36,086 nt of DNA from Alphaproteobacteria bacterium (GCA_004356955.1 SMXS01000044.1:1-36086); one strand, 5' to 3'. Counted from the first letter of the stretch, positions 23,891 to 33,372 are shown. The notes: generated from the letters alone by a model not told the origin. Numbers and translations: made by a program.

Positions 23891-24568
23891 CTATTGATCT
23901 GTCTTTTTCGCAAGTTCTCTTGCGATGACGTCTTCCACAATTGTTGGCATGTTTTTATCGAGCCAGTCTCGCACAAGGTCAGCAACGAAGGCTTCGATCG
24001 GGGATACGTCATTGGCCCCAATATCGGGATCTTTTGGCGTATGGGTGCTGGCGATGCCGCGGGCCAGCTGTTCGATGGCTGAGCTGCCCGCACAGGCCCC
24101 TTCGACCGTCAACCGCCTTGCCCCGCTCTCTGCCTTGGTTGATGCTTCTGCTGATGCTTCGGCTGCCTCTAACAGGGCATCAATATCACCTTCAGGGTCT
24201 TCCATCTCCATCGCGATCATATCATCGCCAATGGCCACGGCATCAGCCTGCATGGAAGCAACGGGAGCTTTGTCTTGTGGTACGGTCGCGTCGGCCCTAG
24301 GCCTGTCATCGGGACCAACCTCTACCGTCAGGTCCAGAATGTCATTATCACCTTTGGACGCAGCCGTTTTGGTCGCCGCCTTGTTGGACGTCGCCTCCTT
24401 GGACGCCACCTGTTTGGACGCCGGGGGCGTGGCTATCTTGGAAACATCCTTGTTTTCATCAGCAATCGACTCACGGATAGCCGCAAGGATTTCCGACATG
24501 GGCATGTTTTCATCAAAGGCGTCTTCAGGCACGTTGTCGTCCTGCTTGTTCAATCTTCTAGACACCAT
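23891..24568 (-). CDS. PopZ-like polar organising protein (DUF2497)
   Basis: A 225-residue acidic protein with the PopZ architecture: a conserved N-terminal helix (PMSEILAAIRESIADE), a long low-complexity Ala/Asp/Glu/Lys-rich middle and a conserved C-terminal helical bundle (SPIEAFVADLVRDWLDKNMP then TIVEDVIARELAKK). PopZ forms polar condensates that anchor chromosome origins in alphaproteobacteria. ATG 24568 has GAGGAAAG upstream. The tolC-like gene ends 84 bases upstream and valS follows, an order common in the class. The middle contains an imperfect repeat of SK/TK-Ala motifs (ASKQVASKEATSNKAATK). Confidence 0.85.
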   Translation of the reverse strand: MVSRRLNKQDDNVPEDAFDENMPMSEILAAIRESIADENKDVSKIATPPASKQVASKEATSNKAATKTAASKGDNDILDLTVEVGPDDRPRADATVPQDKAPVASMQADAVAIGDDMIAMEMEDPEGDIDALLEAAEASAEASTKAESGARRLTVEGACAGSSAIEQLARGIASTHTPKDPDIGANDVSPIEAFVADLVRDWLDKNMPTIVEDVIARELAKKTDQ

Positions 24569-24652
24569 CTTTCCTCGGCTAAGGGTTTCCTTGGCTAAAT
24601 GATTACGCTGCCTACCCAGATGGTAGGCCAAGAGCCAGTTGCTGACTAGCGA

Positions 24653-26056
24653 CTATTCGACGACACCCCAACCAAACCACGAACGACTGGCCTTCTTATA
24701 CGATTCTTCGACGTCATAGCGCTCGCCCGGCAATTGCAGCAGGTCTGGCGTGACCCGCCCCATTGATGCCATCAGTCGGAATCCAGCGACGTAGTAACCG
24801 CGCTTGGCTCGAACCAATTCCACCTGGGTATCCAGTAATTCCTGTTCAGCATCCAGCACATCAAGAACGGTACGAGAGCCAACATCGGCCTCCTGGCGCA
24901 CGCCTTCCAACGCAATGGTGTTGGCATCGACTGCTGCCTGACTGGACACGATAATGGCAGCAGTTGCTCTTACAATTTCCCAGGAGTTACGGACTTCCTC
25001 CAACACTTCACGCTCAATCTGAGTGACCTGAATGCGACGGGCTGCGTGAATATATTTGGATTGGCGCACACGAGAGCTGGCCGCACCCCCTTGGTACAAT
25101 GGCAAAGTCGCCTGCAGTGACAGTGAATTGGCACCGCTGGAGAACCCCTTGATGAAGGTGTCTGCTGATTCCGAATACTCAGCGACGAAATCAATTGTGG
25201 GGCCAATGGCGCCCTTGGCCCTGCCAATAGCATGCTTGGCAGCTTCTTCAATGAATTTAGCTTCGGCCAGATTCGGATTTTCAGACAACGCAATGTAGAC
25301 AGCGTCATCTTCATTGGCGGGCATCTCTGGCAATTCTGGTGGTTGTTCCAGCGAACCGGGCATCTCACCGACGATACGGCGGTACGCCGCGCGGCTGCCG
25401 GACAGGATGGCTTCGGTTTCGATACGGCGAGAAACAGCCTGTGACAAGCGTGCCTCGGACTGGGAAACGTCGGTACGGGTAATTTCACCCACTTCAAAGC
25501 GATCACGAGCAGCCTCGAGCTGGCGGTTCAGCACTTGTACATTATTGCGGCGCAAATCCAGTACTGCAATATCCCGCAACACATCCATATATGTACTGAC
25601 CACGGACAAAAACACCGTCTGTTCAGTCGCTGCTAGTCGGCTGCGACCGGCCATGACTTCGGCCTTGGCTTCGCGCCGCTGGTTTGTCGTTGTAAAACTG
25701 CTGAACAAGGGCTGCGTCAGCGACACCGAACCCTGCTTTGGCTTCAACACACTTTTTGAAGCGCCGTCCGGATTTCCAGATAATTGGTCAAAAAAGTTAT
25801 CGCTCTCGGTTCGTGCGATACTACCCCTCGCCACAATAGATGGCCGCCATCCCGCATTGGCCTGACCGACATTTTCATCGATAGCCCGCAGATTGGCGCG
25901 TTCAGCCTCGAGAATTGGATTGCTGTTATAGGCGGCGATAAAAGCGTCCAACATTGTTTCAGCGTGTGAGGGTGTCGCCATTGCGCCACCGATGACGATG
26001 CCGGTGGCGATAACAGCTGGCAGGCTGGCTTTTCGCAGGAACACATTCAATGGCAT
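24653..26056 (-). CDS. TolC-family outer-membrane efflux protein
   Basis: A 467-residue protein with a signal peptide cleaved after residue 32 (ATPSHA). The two internally repeated OEP domains, each with long helices, are recognisable. The first has YNSNPILEAERANLRAIDEN and the second YIALSENPNLAEAKFIEEAA. The C-terminal GSRTVLDVLDAEQELLDTQVELVRA block is diagnostic of the TolC/type I secretion group. It forms a trimeric channel spanning the outer membrane and periplasm, used by efflux pumps or type I exporters. No inner-membrane pump genes are nearby, which is normal for a shared TolC. The PCMT-like gene lies 69 bases upstream on the same strand. Confidence 0.93.
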   Translation of the reverse strand: MPLNVFLRKASLPAVIATGIVIGGAMATPSHAETMLDAFIAAYNSNPILEAERANLRAIDENVGQANAGWRPSIVARGSIARTESDNFFDQLSGNPDGASKSVLKPKQGSVSLTQPLFSSFTTTNQRREAKAEVMAGRSRLAATEQTVFLSVVSTYMDVLRDIAVLDLRRNNVQVLNRQLEAARDRFEVGEITRTDVSQSEARLSQAVSRRIETEAILSGSRAAYRRIVGEMPGSLEQPPELPEMPANEDDAVYIALSENPNLAEAKFIEEAAKHAIGRAKGAIGPTIDFVAEYSESADTFIKGFSSGANSLSLQATLPLYQGGAASSRVRQSKYIHAARRIQVTQIEREVLEEVRNSWEIVRATAAIIVSSQAAVDANTIALEGVRQEADVGSRTVLDVLDAEQELLDTQVELVRAKRGYYVAGFRLMASMGRVTPDLLQLPGERYDVEESYKKASRSWFGWGVVE

Positions 26057-26125
26057 GTTAGCTTTCTTTCTGAGAAATTCTTATAGGCTCACTATTTCAT
26101 GCATTTGGCAGAAATCATACCCTGA

Positions 26126-26779
26126 CTAAAACTGAAATTCAGTAACGGGTTCAAAGCCTGGCAGCAAAGGCGAAGATGCATCAAACAAACGTTGCACACC
26201 GATGTCTCCATGATAACACGTGTACATTGACGCGACCCCTACACCGTCTACCAATTCAACCGTCAACAAACGGCCACCTTCGGCAAGTTGGTCAATGATG
26301 AATTGCGGCACAGCGCCAACGCAGCCTTCGATGATGATAACATCATAGGGACCCTGCGCTGCGTAGCCTTCAGCCAGACTACCCGTCACAACAACCGCAT
26401 TGTCAGCGCTTTTCTCAACCAATATTTTGTTGGCACGTTCTGCCATGGCTTCGTCTTCTTCCAAGCACATCACCACGTTGGCCATGCGCGACAGAACCGC
26501 GCTGGAATAACCTGTAAGGCAGCCAATATCCAACACGGCGTCTTCTGGCTGAATTTTTGCTTCCTGCACCATGCGGGCAAAGACCATGGGTTCCATCAGG
26601 TAACGACCCTCTGCGACCTTCAGGTCTTCATCGACATAGGCAACGCTACGCAGCGCCTTGGGCAAAAATTCTTCGCGGGGGATGTCAGACATGGCGTCAA
26701 TGACCTGTCTGTCGAGCACCTTATTTGGCAATAATTGGCCATCAACCATATGCGTACGTGCTGCTGCGTAATCGCTCAT
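26126..26779 (-). CDS. Protein-L-isoaspartate O-methyltransferase-like protein
   Basis: A 217-residue SAM-dependent methyltransferase of the PCMT family. The N-terminal block ARTHMVDGQLLPNKVLDRQV is typical of the variant found upstream of tolC in alphaproteobacteria. The SAM motif I reads VLDIGCLTGYSSAVLSRMA, compared with the usual EIGTGSGY in E. coli Pcm, so true isoaspartyl repair activity is uncertain. The later YDVIIIEGCVGAVPQFIIDQ and EGGRLLTVEL match the family. ATG 26779 is preferred to a TTG at 26794; neither has a strong ribosome site. Confidence 0.85.
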   Translation of the reverse strand: MSDYAAARTHMVDGQLLPNKVLDRQVIDAMSDIPREEFLPKALRSVAYVDEDLKVAEGRYLMEPMVFARMVQEAKIQPEDAVLDIGCLTGYSSAVLSRMANVVMCLEEDEAMAERANKILVEKSADNAVVVTGSLAEGYAAQGPYDVIIIEGCVGAVPQFIIDQLAEGGRLLTVELVDGVGVASMYTCYHGDIGVQRLFDASSPLLPGFEPVTEFQF

Positions 26780-27024
26780 TCTATTAACCGTCAAAACTTG
26801 TTCCAGGGACCGCCAGTCAGCAATGGCTGGGGCTTTTCGCGATTTATATAAGGCAGCGCCTACAAATACAACGACAGGATGGGTATAAAAGCAGATTTCC
26901 GGCTATCGAAGGCAATCCTTCATTGTCTTCACCATAGGCCTTTGCTATATCGGCTCACGATTTTCAGCCAATGGGCGGATCATCTGGTCACGGCAAGCCA
27001 GCTTGTCATGACACACCACAGCGA

Positions 27025-27098
27025 GGCGACGTGGCGGAGTGGTGACGCAGCGGATTGCAAATCCGTGTACGCCGGTTCGATTCCGGCCGTCGCCTCCA
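27025..27098 (+). tRNA. tRNA-Cys (GCA)
   Basis: A complete cloverleaf. The acceptor arm GGCGACG (27025-27031) pairs with CGTCGCC (27088-27094). The anticodon loop is TTGCAAA with anticodon GCA, closed by a five-pair stem with one G-U. The T-loop is GGTTCGATTCC. The discriminator T is followed by an encoded CCA (27096-27098). No intron is present. Confidence 0.97.
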
Positions 27099-27294
27099 AT
27101 TACTCCCCTTCAAGATCAAATCGGGTTCCCTAGTCGAAATTCGCCCGGTTTCGGTAAAAAAACTGATTCTGTTCACAGTTTCGTGATTCGGTCTTGAATA
27201 AAATAGACAAATGGCTGAATTCTGGGGTTGGCAAAGAGAGTGCTTGTTGGTAATACACGGGCCGCGCTAAATTAACTGTTTAGCGGGCCACTGA

Positions 27295-27370
27295 TCCCCG
27301 ATAGCTCAGTTGGTAGAGCAGGTGACTGTTAATCACCTTGTCGTTGGTTCGAGTCCGACTCGGGGAGCCA
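27295..27370 (+). tRNA. tRNA-Asn (GTT)
   Basis: The acceptor TCCCCGA (27295-27301) pairs with TCGGGGA (27360-27366). The D-arm is TAGCTCAGTTGGTAGAGC. The anticodon loop CTGTTAA gives anticodon GTT (Asn), which in bacteria that modify it carries queuosine. The T-loop is GGTTCGAGTCC. The discriminator is G and CCA is encoded (27368-27370). A strong terminator follows nine bases later. Confidence 0.97.
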
Positions 27371-27378
27371 TTAAAAAC

Positions 27379-27413
27379 AAAGGGTTAGCTGGTTTTTCCA
27401 GCTAGCCCTTTTT
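27379..27413 (+). terminator. Intrinsic terminator after tRNA-Asn
   Basis: GGGTTAGCTGG (27382-27392) pairs with CCAGCTAGCCC (27398-27408; one G-U) around a TTTTT loop, followed by TTTTT (27409-27413). Flanking A-rich sequence lengthens the stem. It ends the tRNA-Asn transcript. Confidence 0.9.
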
Positions 27414-27515
27414 GTTTGGTGGCCGTTTCAAATTTACCTCAATTACTTTCATTAGGTTGATCAGAAATTGTTTGGCATAATCACTTTGTCGTGACATCTC
27501 CGATACAGAGAGAAA

Positions 27516-27557
27516 CGGTCCCGCAGAGCTTAGGCATTGCGGGGCCGTTTTGCTTTT
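27516..27557. terminator. Probable bidirectional terminator behind prfC
   Basis: CGGTCCCGCA (27516-27525) pairs with TGCGGGGCCG (27538-27547; one wobble pair) around a 12-base loop. On the plus strand TTTTGCTTTT follows; on the minus strand TTTCTCTCT follows. It lies 54 bases beyond the prfC stop and can end that minus-strand transcript, and any plus-strand transcript from the interval after tRNA-Asn. Confidence 0.7.
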
Positions 27558-27611
27558 GAAGGCAATGAGATAGTTTGTTCACGAACCCGTGAACAGATGT
27601 TGAGGATAGTT

Positions 27612-29186
27612 CTACTCGAGTTCTCGCGTCTTCAGGAATTCGATGTTTTCGTTATTCCGAGCCGCATAGTCTAAATCCCATTCACTCTTGGCCAAAAACA
27701 CGGGGCGCCCTTCGCTGTCTTCGACAATATTAAAAGTGTTTTCCCTGACGAAAGTATCCAATGCCTTGGGGTCTTCGGCCTTGAGCCACCGCGCGGCGGT
27801 ATAGGACATATCTTCAATCCGGACGACAATCTTGTATTCTTGGAGAGCCCGAGACACGAGCACGTCTAACTGCAGAACACCGATCACACCGACAATCCAG
27901 TTACCACCGCTTTGAGGGCGGAACACCTGAACCAAGCCCTCTTCGGCCAGATCTTCAAGAGCACTGCGCAATTGTTTGACCTTCGAGGTGTCTTCCAACA
28001 TCACCCGCCGTAGAATTTCGGGGGCAAACGCTGGCAGTCCGGTAAAGCGGATTTTTTCGCCCTCAGTAAAGGTATCGCCTACGCGCACGGTGCCATGATT
28101 GGGGATGCCAATGATATCGCCGGGGCTGGCGGTCTCGGCAATCTCGCGGTCCTGGGCCATGAAGAATATCGGGCTGTGCACCATCAGGTCTTTGCCTGTA
28201 CGCACCTGGCGCAACTTCATGCCCCTTTTAAATTCGCCCGAACAAATGCGCATGAAGGCGATTCGATCCCGATGCTTGGAATCCATATTGGCCTGCACCT
28301 TGAAGATAAAACCCGAGACTGGTTTTTCCGACGGGTCAACATCACGTTGGTCTGTCGGGCTGGGCTGTGGTTCTGGCGCGTGATCGGCAATCAGATCCAA
28401 CAATGGCAACACACCAAAGTCCTTGAGGGCGCTACCAAAGATCACGGGGGTCAAATGGCCTTCCCGATAGGACTCCTGGTCGAATTCCGGGAAACCGGCT
28501 TCGGACAATTCTATTTCGTCGCGGGCCTGCGCCAAGGTACTGGCCAACACCAATTCATCAAGCTGCGCATCGCCCGCTCCGCTGCAGTCCAGCGCAGACT
28601 CGTAATTGCCACCTTTGCTACCAGCCTTGAGAAAGCGGTTGTTAACCATGTCGTAGCAGCCTTCGAACAAACCACCCATACCGATGGGCCAAACTATGGG
28701 GCAGACATCCAGTGCTAGCGCATCTTGCACTTCGTACAGGATTTCGAATGGGTCTCGGCCTTCACGGTCCACTTTGTTGATCAGGGTAATGATCGGGATA
28801 TCGCGCAGACGGCACACTTCAAACAGCTTTAGGGTCTGGGCTTCGATGCCCTTGGCTGCGTCGATGACCATGATCGCAGAATCAACTGCTGTCAGCGTGC
28901 GATAGGTGTCTTCAGAAAAGTCTTCATGGCCTGGTGTATCGAGCAAATTGAATGTCAGGTCGCGATATTCGAAGGTCATAACCGATGACGTGACCGAGAT
29001 GCCGCGGTCCTGTTCGATCTTCATCCAATCAGACCGCGCGCGCCGCGCTTGGCCACGCGCCTTCACCGCCCCTGCACGATGGATGGCACCACCCGCAAAG
29101 AGCAGTTTCTCCGTCAGGGTCGTTTTACCGGCATCGGGATGCGAAATAATCGCGAATGTACGTCGGGACTTGTAATCCGAAGACAT
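27612..29186 (-). CDS. prfC: Peptide chain release factor 3
   Basis: A 524-residue translational GTPase that recycles RF1/RF2 from the ribosome. The G-domain motifs are [10 protein letters not shown] (P-loop, K21), [20 protein letters not shown] (G3) and [17 protein letters not shown] (G4). RF3-specific stretches include [20 protein letters not shown] and [20 protein letters not shown]. The length matches E. coli RF3. ATG 29186 is preferred; a TTG at 29204 in frame is also possible. It is divergent from queC. Confidence 0.96.
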   Translation of the reverse strand: MSSDYKSRRTFAIISHPDAGKTTLTEKLLFAGGAIHRAGAVKARGQARRARSDWMKIEQDRGISVTSSVMTFEYRDLTFNLLDTPGHEDFSEDTYRTLTAVDSAIMVIDAAKGIEAQTLKLFEVCRLRDIPIITLINKVDREGRDPFEILYEVQDALALDVCPIVWPIGMGGLFEGCYDMVNNRFLKAGSKGGNYESALDCSGAGDAQLDELVLASTLAQARDEIELSEAGFPEFDQESYREGHLTPVIFGSALKDFGVLPLLDLIADHAPEPQPSPTDQRDVDPSEKPVSGFIFKVQANMDSKHRDRIAFMRICSGEFKRGMKLRQVRTGKDLMVHSPIFFMAQDREIAETASPGDIIGIPNHGTVRVGDTFTEGEKIRFTGLPAFAPEILRRVMLEDTSKVKQLRSALEDLAEEGLVQVFRPQSGGNWIVGVIGVLQLDVLVSRALQEYKIVVRIEDMSYTAARWLKAEDPKALDTFVRENTFNIVEDSEGRPVFLAKSEWDLDYAARNNENIEFLKTRELE

Positions 29187-29333
29187 GATCTGGCCTATGG
29201 TCAAAAGGGTTATGCGTCAATAATGCGCCGCTTGGTATCAACCCTAGGGGACAGAGACAAGAAAAACATGGTTCGGTCAGAATGTTTGCGAGGTTTTGTT
29301 GCCCCCTGCCTGCCCGGCTGGTACATCCAATAC

Positions 29334-30029
29334 ATGAAGAAGAACGCGATCATTTTGCTGAGCGGCGGCCTCGATTCCGCCACCTGCATTGCTGAGGCCC
29401 AAGAGGCTGGCTTTGCCGTGCATGCCCTGTCGTTTCAATATGGCCAGCGCCACGCAGTCGAGTTGGACGCCGCCGAAAAAATTGCCCTGCAGATGCAAGT
29501 AACAGATCATCGCATTATCAGTATCGATTTGCGGCAGTTCGGCGGATCGGCCCTGACCGCCGATATCGATGTGCCCAAGGCCCGCGACCCTAACGACATG
29601 GCTGATGGCATTCCCATCACCTATGTACCAGCACGCAATACAATCTTTTTGTCCTATGCCCTGGCGTGGGGCGAAGTGTTGCCCGCGACAGATATTTTCA
29701 TTGGCGTGAATGCGTTGGACTATAGCGGGTATCCAGATTGCCGCCCGGCCTTCATCAAGGCCTTCCAGACCATGGCCAATCTGGGCACGCAAGCGGGGGT
29801 CGAGGGGGATACGCCCATCACCATTCACACGCCATTGGCGGACCTTTCCAAGGCAGGCATCATTGCCCGCGGCACTGCGCTGGGTGTGGACTTTGGCCTG
29901 ACCATATCGTGCTATGACCCTGACGACACCGGGGCTGCCTGTGGCAGTTGCGATTCATGCCTGTTGCGCAAAAAAGGCTTTGCCGAGGCAGGCGTGGCCG
30001 ACCCCACCAGATACGCAGGCACGCCATGA
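29334..30029 (+). CDS. queC: 7-cyano-7-deazaguanine synthase
   Basis: A 231-residue ATP-dependent enzyme that converts 7-carboxy-7-deazaguanine to preQ0 in queuosine biosynthesis. The PP-loop [20 protein letters not shown] lies at the N-terminus; [18 protein letters not shown] and [17 protein letters not shown] are family blocks. The zinc-binding Cys cluster is seen in [20 protein letters not shown] near the C-terminus. ATG 29334 matches the usual start; an ATG at 29268 would add a non-homologous stretch. No strong ribosome site is visible. It overlaps queE by four bases (ATGA). Confidence 0.96.
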   Translation: MKKNAIILLSGGLDSATCIAEAQEAGFAVHALSFQYGQRHAVELDAAEKIALQMQVTDHRIISIDLRQFGGSALTADIDVPKARDPNDMADGIPITYVPARNTIFLSYALAWGEVLPATDIFIGVNALDYSGYPDCRPAFIKAFQTMANLGTQAGVEGDTPITIHTPLADLSKAGIIARGTALGVDFGLTISCYDPDDTGAACGSCDSCLLRKKGFAEAGVADPTRYAGTP

Positions 30030-30664
30030 CCTATAGCGTCAAAGAACTGTTCTATACGTTACAGGGCGAAGGCGTGAACGCCGGTCGTGCTGCCATATTT
30101 TGTCGCTTTTCGGGCTGCAATCTGTGGTCCGGTCGCGAGGAAGATCGTACTGAGGCCGTCTGTAGTTTTTGCGATACAGATTTTGTCGGCGTCGATGGTG
30201 ATGGCGGGGGCAAATTCGCAACGGTGACCGAGCTGGTAGAGGCCGCCAAGGCCCAGTTGCCGGCTGGGGTGAAACCCAGCCTACTGGTCATGACGGGTGG
30301 CGAGCCGCTGCTGCAAGTCGATCATCCCCTGATTGATGGCTTTCACGCCGCAGGATTTGAGGTGGCAGTCGAAACCAACGGCACAATCGCGGCTATCGAG
30401 GGGTTGGACTGGATTTGCGTCAGCCCCAAGGCCCATGCGCCGTTAAAACAGATCAGCGGGCACGAGCTAAAGCTGGTCTATCCTCAGGTAGAACCCGAGG
30501 CTCAACCAGAACGATTTGAGCACCTGGCCTTCACCCATTTCATGCTGCAGCCCATGGATGGCCCAGACATCGAGGCCAACACAAAAAAAGTGATCCAGTA
30601 TTGTCAGGACCATCCACAATGGCGCATGAGCCTGCAGACACATAAATTTCTTGGCATTCGCTGA
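30026..30664 (+). CDS. queE: 7-carboxy-7-deazaguanine synthase
   Basis: A 212-residue radical SAM enzyme that forms 7-carboxy-7-deazaguanine. The N-terminus [20 protein letters not shown] is diagnostic. The cluster-binding motif is C-x14-C-x2-C ([12 protein letters not shown], then [10 protein letters not shown]), the expanded form known from Burkholderia multivorans QueE, instead of the standard CxxxCxx[21 protein letters not shown] and [11 protein letters not shown] follow. It starts within the queC stop (ATGA), which indicates translational coupling. QueD is not in the window. Confidence 0.96.
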   Translation: MTYSVKELFYTLQGEGVNAGRAAIFCRFSGCNLWSGREEDRTEAVCSFCDTDFVGVDGDGGGKFATVTELVEAAKAQLPAGVKPSLLVMTGGEPLLQVDHPLIDGFHAAGFEVAVETNGTIAAIEGLDWICVSPKAHAPLKQISGHELKLVYPQVEPEAQPERFEHLAFTHFMLQPMDGPDIEANTKKVIQYCQDHPQWRMSLQTHKFLGIR

Positions 30665-30711
30665 TTTACCCCTAAATTCAGTCCCTCCACCTAATGATCG
30701 ACAGACCCTTT

Positions 30712-31314
30712 ATGCGCCTATTTACCACCATTGCTGTTCTTCTGACCTGCACCACATCCGCGGCTAACGCGGCTTGGGTCCATGATGCAGCACGTGACGC
30801 CGTTGTTTCTCAGGCAACATCCTACAAAGGCCCGGGCCGACCCGAGTTGGTGGTCGTTTGCAACAATATGGTGACGCTGACCTATGTGCGCTGGCCATCG
30901 GATTTTGGCGTCGACAAAAAACAATTGCCGTCGCATGTGGCGGTTGATTACACGCTGGTTGGTAATGATGCCGACGCCGTGTCACTCAAGGCCCAGGTCT
31001 GGACTGTCGCCCGACCAGACCCCGAGATGACGCAAATGATCACCCATGATCTCACATTACCCATACGCATGGCCGAGGGTGCTTCAATGACCGTGATGTC
31101 TGGGGCCAAGGAACCCTTGCCAGGCCTGGACGCAAGCTTTGATCTGACGGGGCTGAAGCAGGCCTTGATCGACACCTACCTGCCCTGTTCCAAAGAAGCC
31201 AAATTCATGTTGAAGTCGGTGGAAGAAAAAGCAGCAGAAAAAGAAACCATCAGAAACGCTGCCAAGAAAAAGAACAAGATTGCCCCGCCACCCCTGCCCA
31301 ATTTTAATCCCTGA
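30712..31314 (+). CDS. Secreted protein of unknown function
   Basis: Not recognised. It encodes 200 residues with a clear Sec signal peptide (MRLFTTIAVLLTCTTSAANA, cleavage likely after ANA). The mature part begins AWVHDAARDAVVSQATSYKG and has beta-strand-like segments (LVVVCNNMVTLTYVRWPSDF) and two cysteines (CNNM and LPCSKEA). It ends in a Lys/Glu-rich stretch (VEEKAAEKETIRNAAKKKNK) and a proline-rich tail. A periplasmic location is expected. It lies 47 bases after queE on the same strand, possibly in the same transcript. An earlier in-frame ATG at 30694 would add six residues. Confidence 0.75.
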   Translation: MRLFTTIAVLLTCTTSAANAAWVHDAARDAVVSQATSYKGPGRPELVVVCNNMVTLTYVRWPSDFGVDKKQLPSHVAVDYTLVGNDADAVSLKAQVWTVARPDPEMTQMITHDLTLPIRMAEGASMTVMSGAKEPLPGLDASFDLTGLKQALIDTYLPCSKEAKFMLKSVEEKAAEKETIRNAAKKKNKIAPPPLPNFNP

Positions 31315-31378
31315 TCCCTGGTCCCTGGTCATTGGCTTTGCTCTGCCCCCGCCCCTTACGCCATCAAAGGACCTTTGG

Positions 31379-31831
31379 ATGATCCAACTAAACACATTAT
31401 TTGTTGCAGCCGTCATCACTTTTGCATCAATCTCCCTTGCCCAGGCAGAGACGTCTTATGACCGCGCGCTGGACAACTTCAAATTCCCTGCTGATCTATG
31501 CGGGCAGCCTGAATTCGTCACATCCAACATGACCAACGAAGATGTTAAGCGAGTCAACGCACATAATACAATTTGGCAAGACTGCCAGGCATCCATGCAA
31601 GAGGCCGACACCAGCGCACTGCGTCGTTTGATTACCGGGTCACTGGATGGTCAGTGGAAGCCTGTCGGCGAAAATTTTGCCTGGGGTGTGACTGCGGAAT
31701 GTAGTTGCAAAGAGCAAGCCCGCGCCCTTTGGCAGGAACGCGCCGTCCGGAGTTCTCGCCGCTTGCGCGCCAATGATGCGCTGATGGCAGACATCGCCAT
31801 GGCCCAACAAAAATTGGGCACCGCTAACTAG
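31379..31831 (+). CDS. Small secreted cysteine-containing protein of unknown function
   Basis: Not recognised. It encodes 150 residues with a signal peptide (hydrophobic TLFVAAVITFASISLAQA) and an expected mature start at ETSYDRALDN. The mature protein has four cysteines (LCGQPE, QDCQAS, ECSCKE), which suggests disulfides, and helix-rich sequence after residue 60 (WQDCQASMQEADTSALRRLI). AAAGGA precedes ATG 31379. It follows the other secreted unknown by 64 bases. Its last eight bases overlap the convergent LLM gene end. Confidence 0.72.
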   Translation: MIQLNTLFVAAVITFASISLAQAETSYDRALDNFKFPADLCGQPEFVTSNMTNEDVKRVNAHNTIWQDCQASMQEADTSALRRLITGSLDGQWKPVGENFAWGVTAECSCKEQARALWQERAVRSSRRLRANDALMADIAMAQQKLGTAN

Positions 31832-32864
31832 GGTCAGGACCCTCGGAAAAGATAGGCATGACTTCTTCAGCAAATTGGGTGATCGCCCGTTCCAGCCGCG
31901 CCAGGTCAGATGATCCACCAAAGATCAACGAGATTTCGTCAAACTGAATAGCATCATGCCAATTGTGAATTTCGCGCGCGCACATGTCTGGCGTACCAGC
32001 AATCGCACGGCCCTTGATGTAGTCTTCAAAGCTGACCTCGGCACCCGCCAACAGCCGCGCCAGCACAGTGTCGCCACTTTCACCCACCGCCCGGGCGTCT
32101 GAAAAAATGTTGTGAAAGTCGACCATGCGGCCCATCCATTCGTCTTTCACCGTTTCAACATCATCGGCGATCCAGGCGTTACGCATCAGGCAGACATAGG
32201 GTTGTGTCCCCGCCGTCGTACAGGCCGCGCGGTAGGTGGCAACCTGCTTTTGCATCTGCGGTAGAGCTTCTTGCGGCAAGGCGAACCAGCCATCACCCAA
32301 CCGCGCGGCCCGATCCAACGCAGGGGCGGCAGAGGCCCCAATCAGAATAGGCATATGTGGTTTTTGCACACAGGCGGGATGCACGGGCGCTTCGCGCATA
32401 GAGAAATGGTGACCGACATGGCCATGATGACCCCGCTCCCAGGCCGTCCGCATCAGGGTAAGGCTTTCCTCTAACCGCGAGGCGCGACTGCGGTAGTCGA
32501 TACCAAACCCTTCATATTCCTCGGCACGCCAGCCCAGGCCAATGCCCAACACAGCGCGCCCACCAGATAGCTGGTCCAGCGTTGCCGCCTGTTCCATCAG
32601 GGTCACGGGGTGATGCAGCGCCGCCAGATACACCCCCGTACCCAGGCGCAGTCTATCGGTCTGGGCCGCAATTGCCCCCAGCACGACAAAGGGCGCCGAG
32701 GGGTCACCAATTTCTGGTGCGAAGGAGTGATGGCCGAACGTGCCCATATGATATCCATATCGATCTGCCAGCCGGGCCAGACGAAATGTTACATGATAAG
32801 GATTCTTGGCAGCTTCATCGACGAAGTGCGGCAACATCAGACTGAAACGAATGGGGTCCTTCAT
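31824..32864 (-). CDS. LLM-class flavin-dependent oxidoreductase
   Basis: A 346-residue luciferase-like monooxygenase-family TIM barrel that uses FMN or F420. Family blocks are YHVTFRLARLADRYGYHMGT, RLRLGTGVYLAALHHPVTL, LDQLSGGRAVLGIGLGWRAE and PILIGASAAPALDRAARLGD. The substrate cannot be inferred. It follows queF by 14 bases on the same strand and is probably co-transcribed, although no pathway link is known. It is similar in style to the many oxidoreductases of the accessory region. Confidence 0.9.
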   Translation of the reverse strand: MKDPIRFSLMLPHFVDEAAKNPYHVTFRLARLADRYGYHMGTFGHHSFAPEIGDPSAPFVVLGAIAAQTDRLRLGTGVYLAALHHPVTLMEQAATLDQLSGGRAVLGIGLGWRAEEYEGFGIDYRSRASRLEESLTLMRTAWERGHHGHVGHHFSMREAPVHPACVQKPHMPILIGASAAPALDRAARLGDGWFALPQEALPQMQKQVATYRAACTTAGTQPYVCLMRNAWIADDVETVKDEWMGRMVDFHNIFSDARAVGESGDTVLARLLAGAEVSFEDYIKGRAIAGTPDMCAREIHNWHDAIQFDEISLIFGGSSDLARLERAITQFAEEVMPIFSEGPDPS

Positions 32865-32878
32865 GACGATGTGGTGCC

Positions 32879-33343
32879 CTATCCCCTGCCGCGATACCCA
32901 TCAACAGTTTGGTCGGGAATCCATACATTTTCGGGTGCGGGCCCGGTTTGATAAAACACATCGATCGGGATGCCGCCGCGCGGATACCAATAGCCTCCAA
33001 TGCGCAACCATTGTGGGTCCATGGCCGCGACCAACCGCTTGGCAATCGCAACTGTGCAGTCTTCGTGGAAGGCACCATGGTTGCGAAAACTCCCCAGATA
33101 CAGTTTCAACGACTTGCTTTCAACCAGTGTGTCACCGGGGATGTAATCGATCAGCAGATGGGCAAAGTCTGGCTGGCCCGTCACAGGACACAGCGAGGTA
33201 AATTCTGGGCAGGCAAAGCGTACCAGATAGTCAGTGCCGGCATGAGGATTGGGCACCGTCTCTAGCACAGCCTCATCGGGCGAGGCTGGCAGATCAGAGC
33301 TTTGTCCTAATTGATCCAGATTGTGATAGACTTCATCAGACAT
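32879..33343 (-). CDS. queF: NADPH-dependent 7-cyano-7-deazaguanine reductase
   Basis: A 154-residue unimodular (YkvM-type) QueF that reduces preQ0 to preQ1. Conserved blocks include [20 protein letters not shown], with the catalytic Cys, [20 protein letters not shown] (substrate binding), FHEDC and [12 protein letters not shown]. The start at 33343 ([13 protein letters not shown]) is preferred over the ATG two codons upstream, because GCGGA lies at proper spacing only for it. The gene is divergent from the VOC gene at 33373. Confidence 0.95.
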   Translation of the reverse strand: MSDEVYHNLDQLGQSSDLPASPDEAVLETVPNPHAGTDYLVRFACPEFTSLCPVTGQPDFAHLLIDYIPGDTLVESKSLKLYLGSFRNHGAFHEDCTVAIAKRLVAAMDPQWLRIGGYWYPRGGIPIDVFYQTGPAPENVWIPDQTVDGYRGRG

Positions 33344-33372
33344 AGTCATTCCGCGTTAACAGGTTATGTATC

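Noticed and set aside
26879-27133. Plus-strand open frame of 84 codons before and across tRNA-Cys
   Set aside because: It runs through the tRNA gene and has no ribosome site or domain.
29187-29333. A preQ1 riboswitch before queC, or an N-terminal extension of QueC
   Set aside because: No recognisable preQ1 aptamer was found by eye, and the extension has no homology to the family start.
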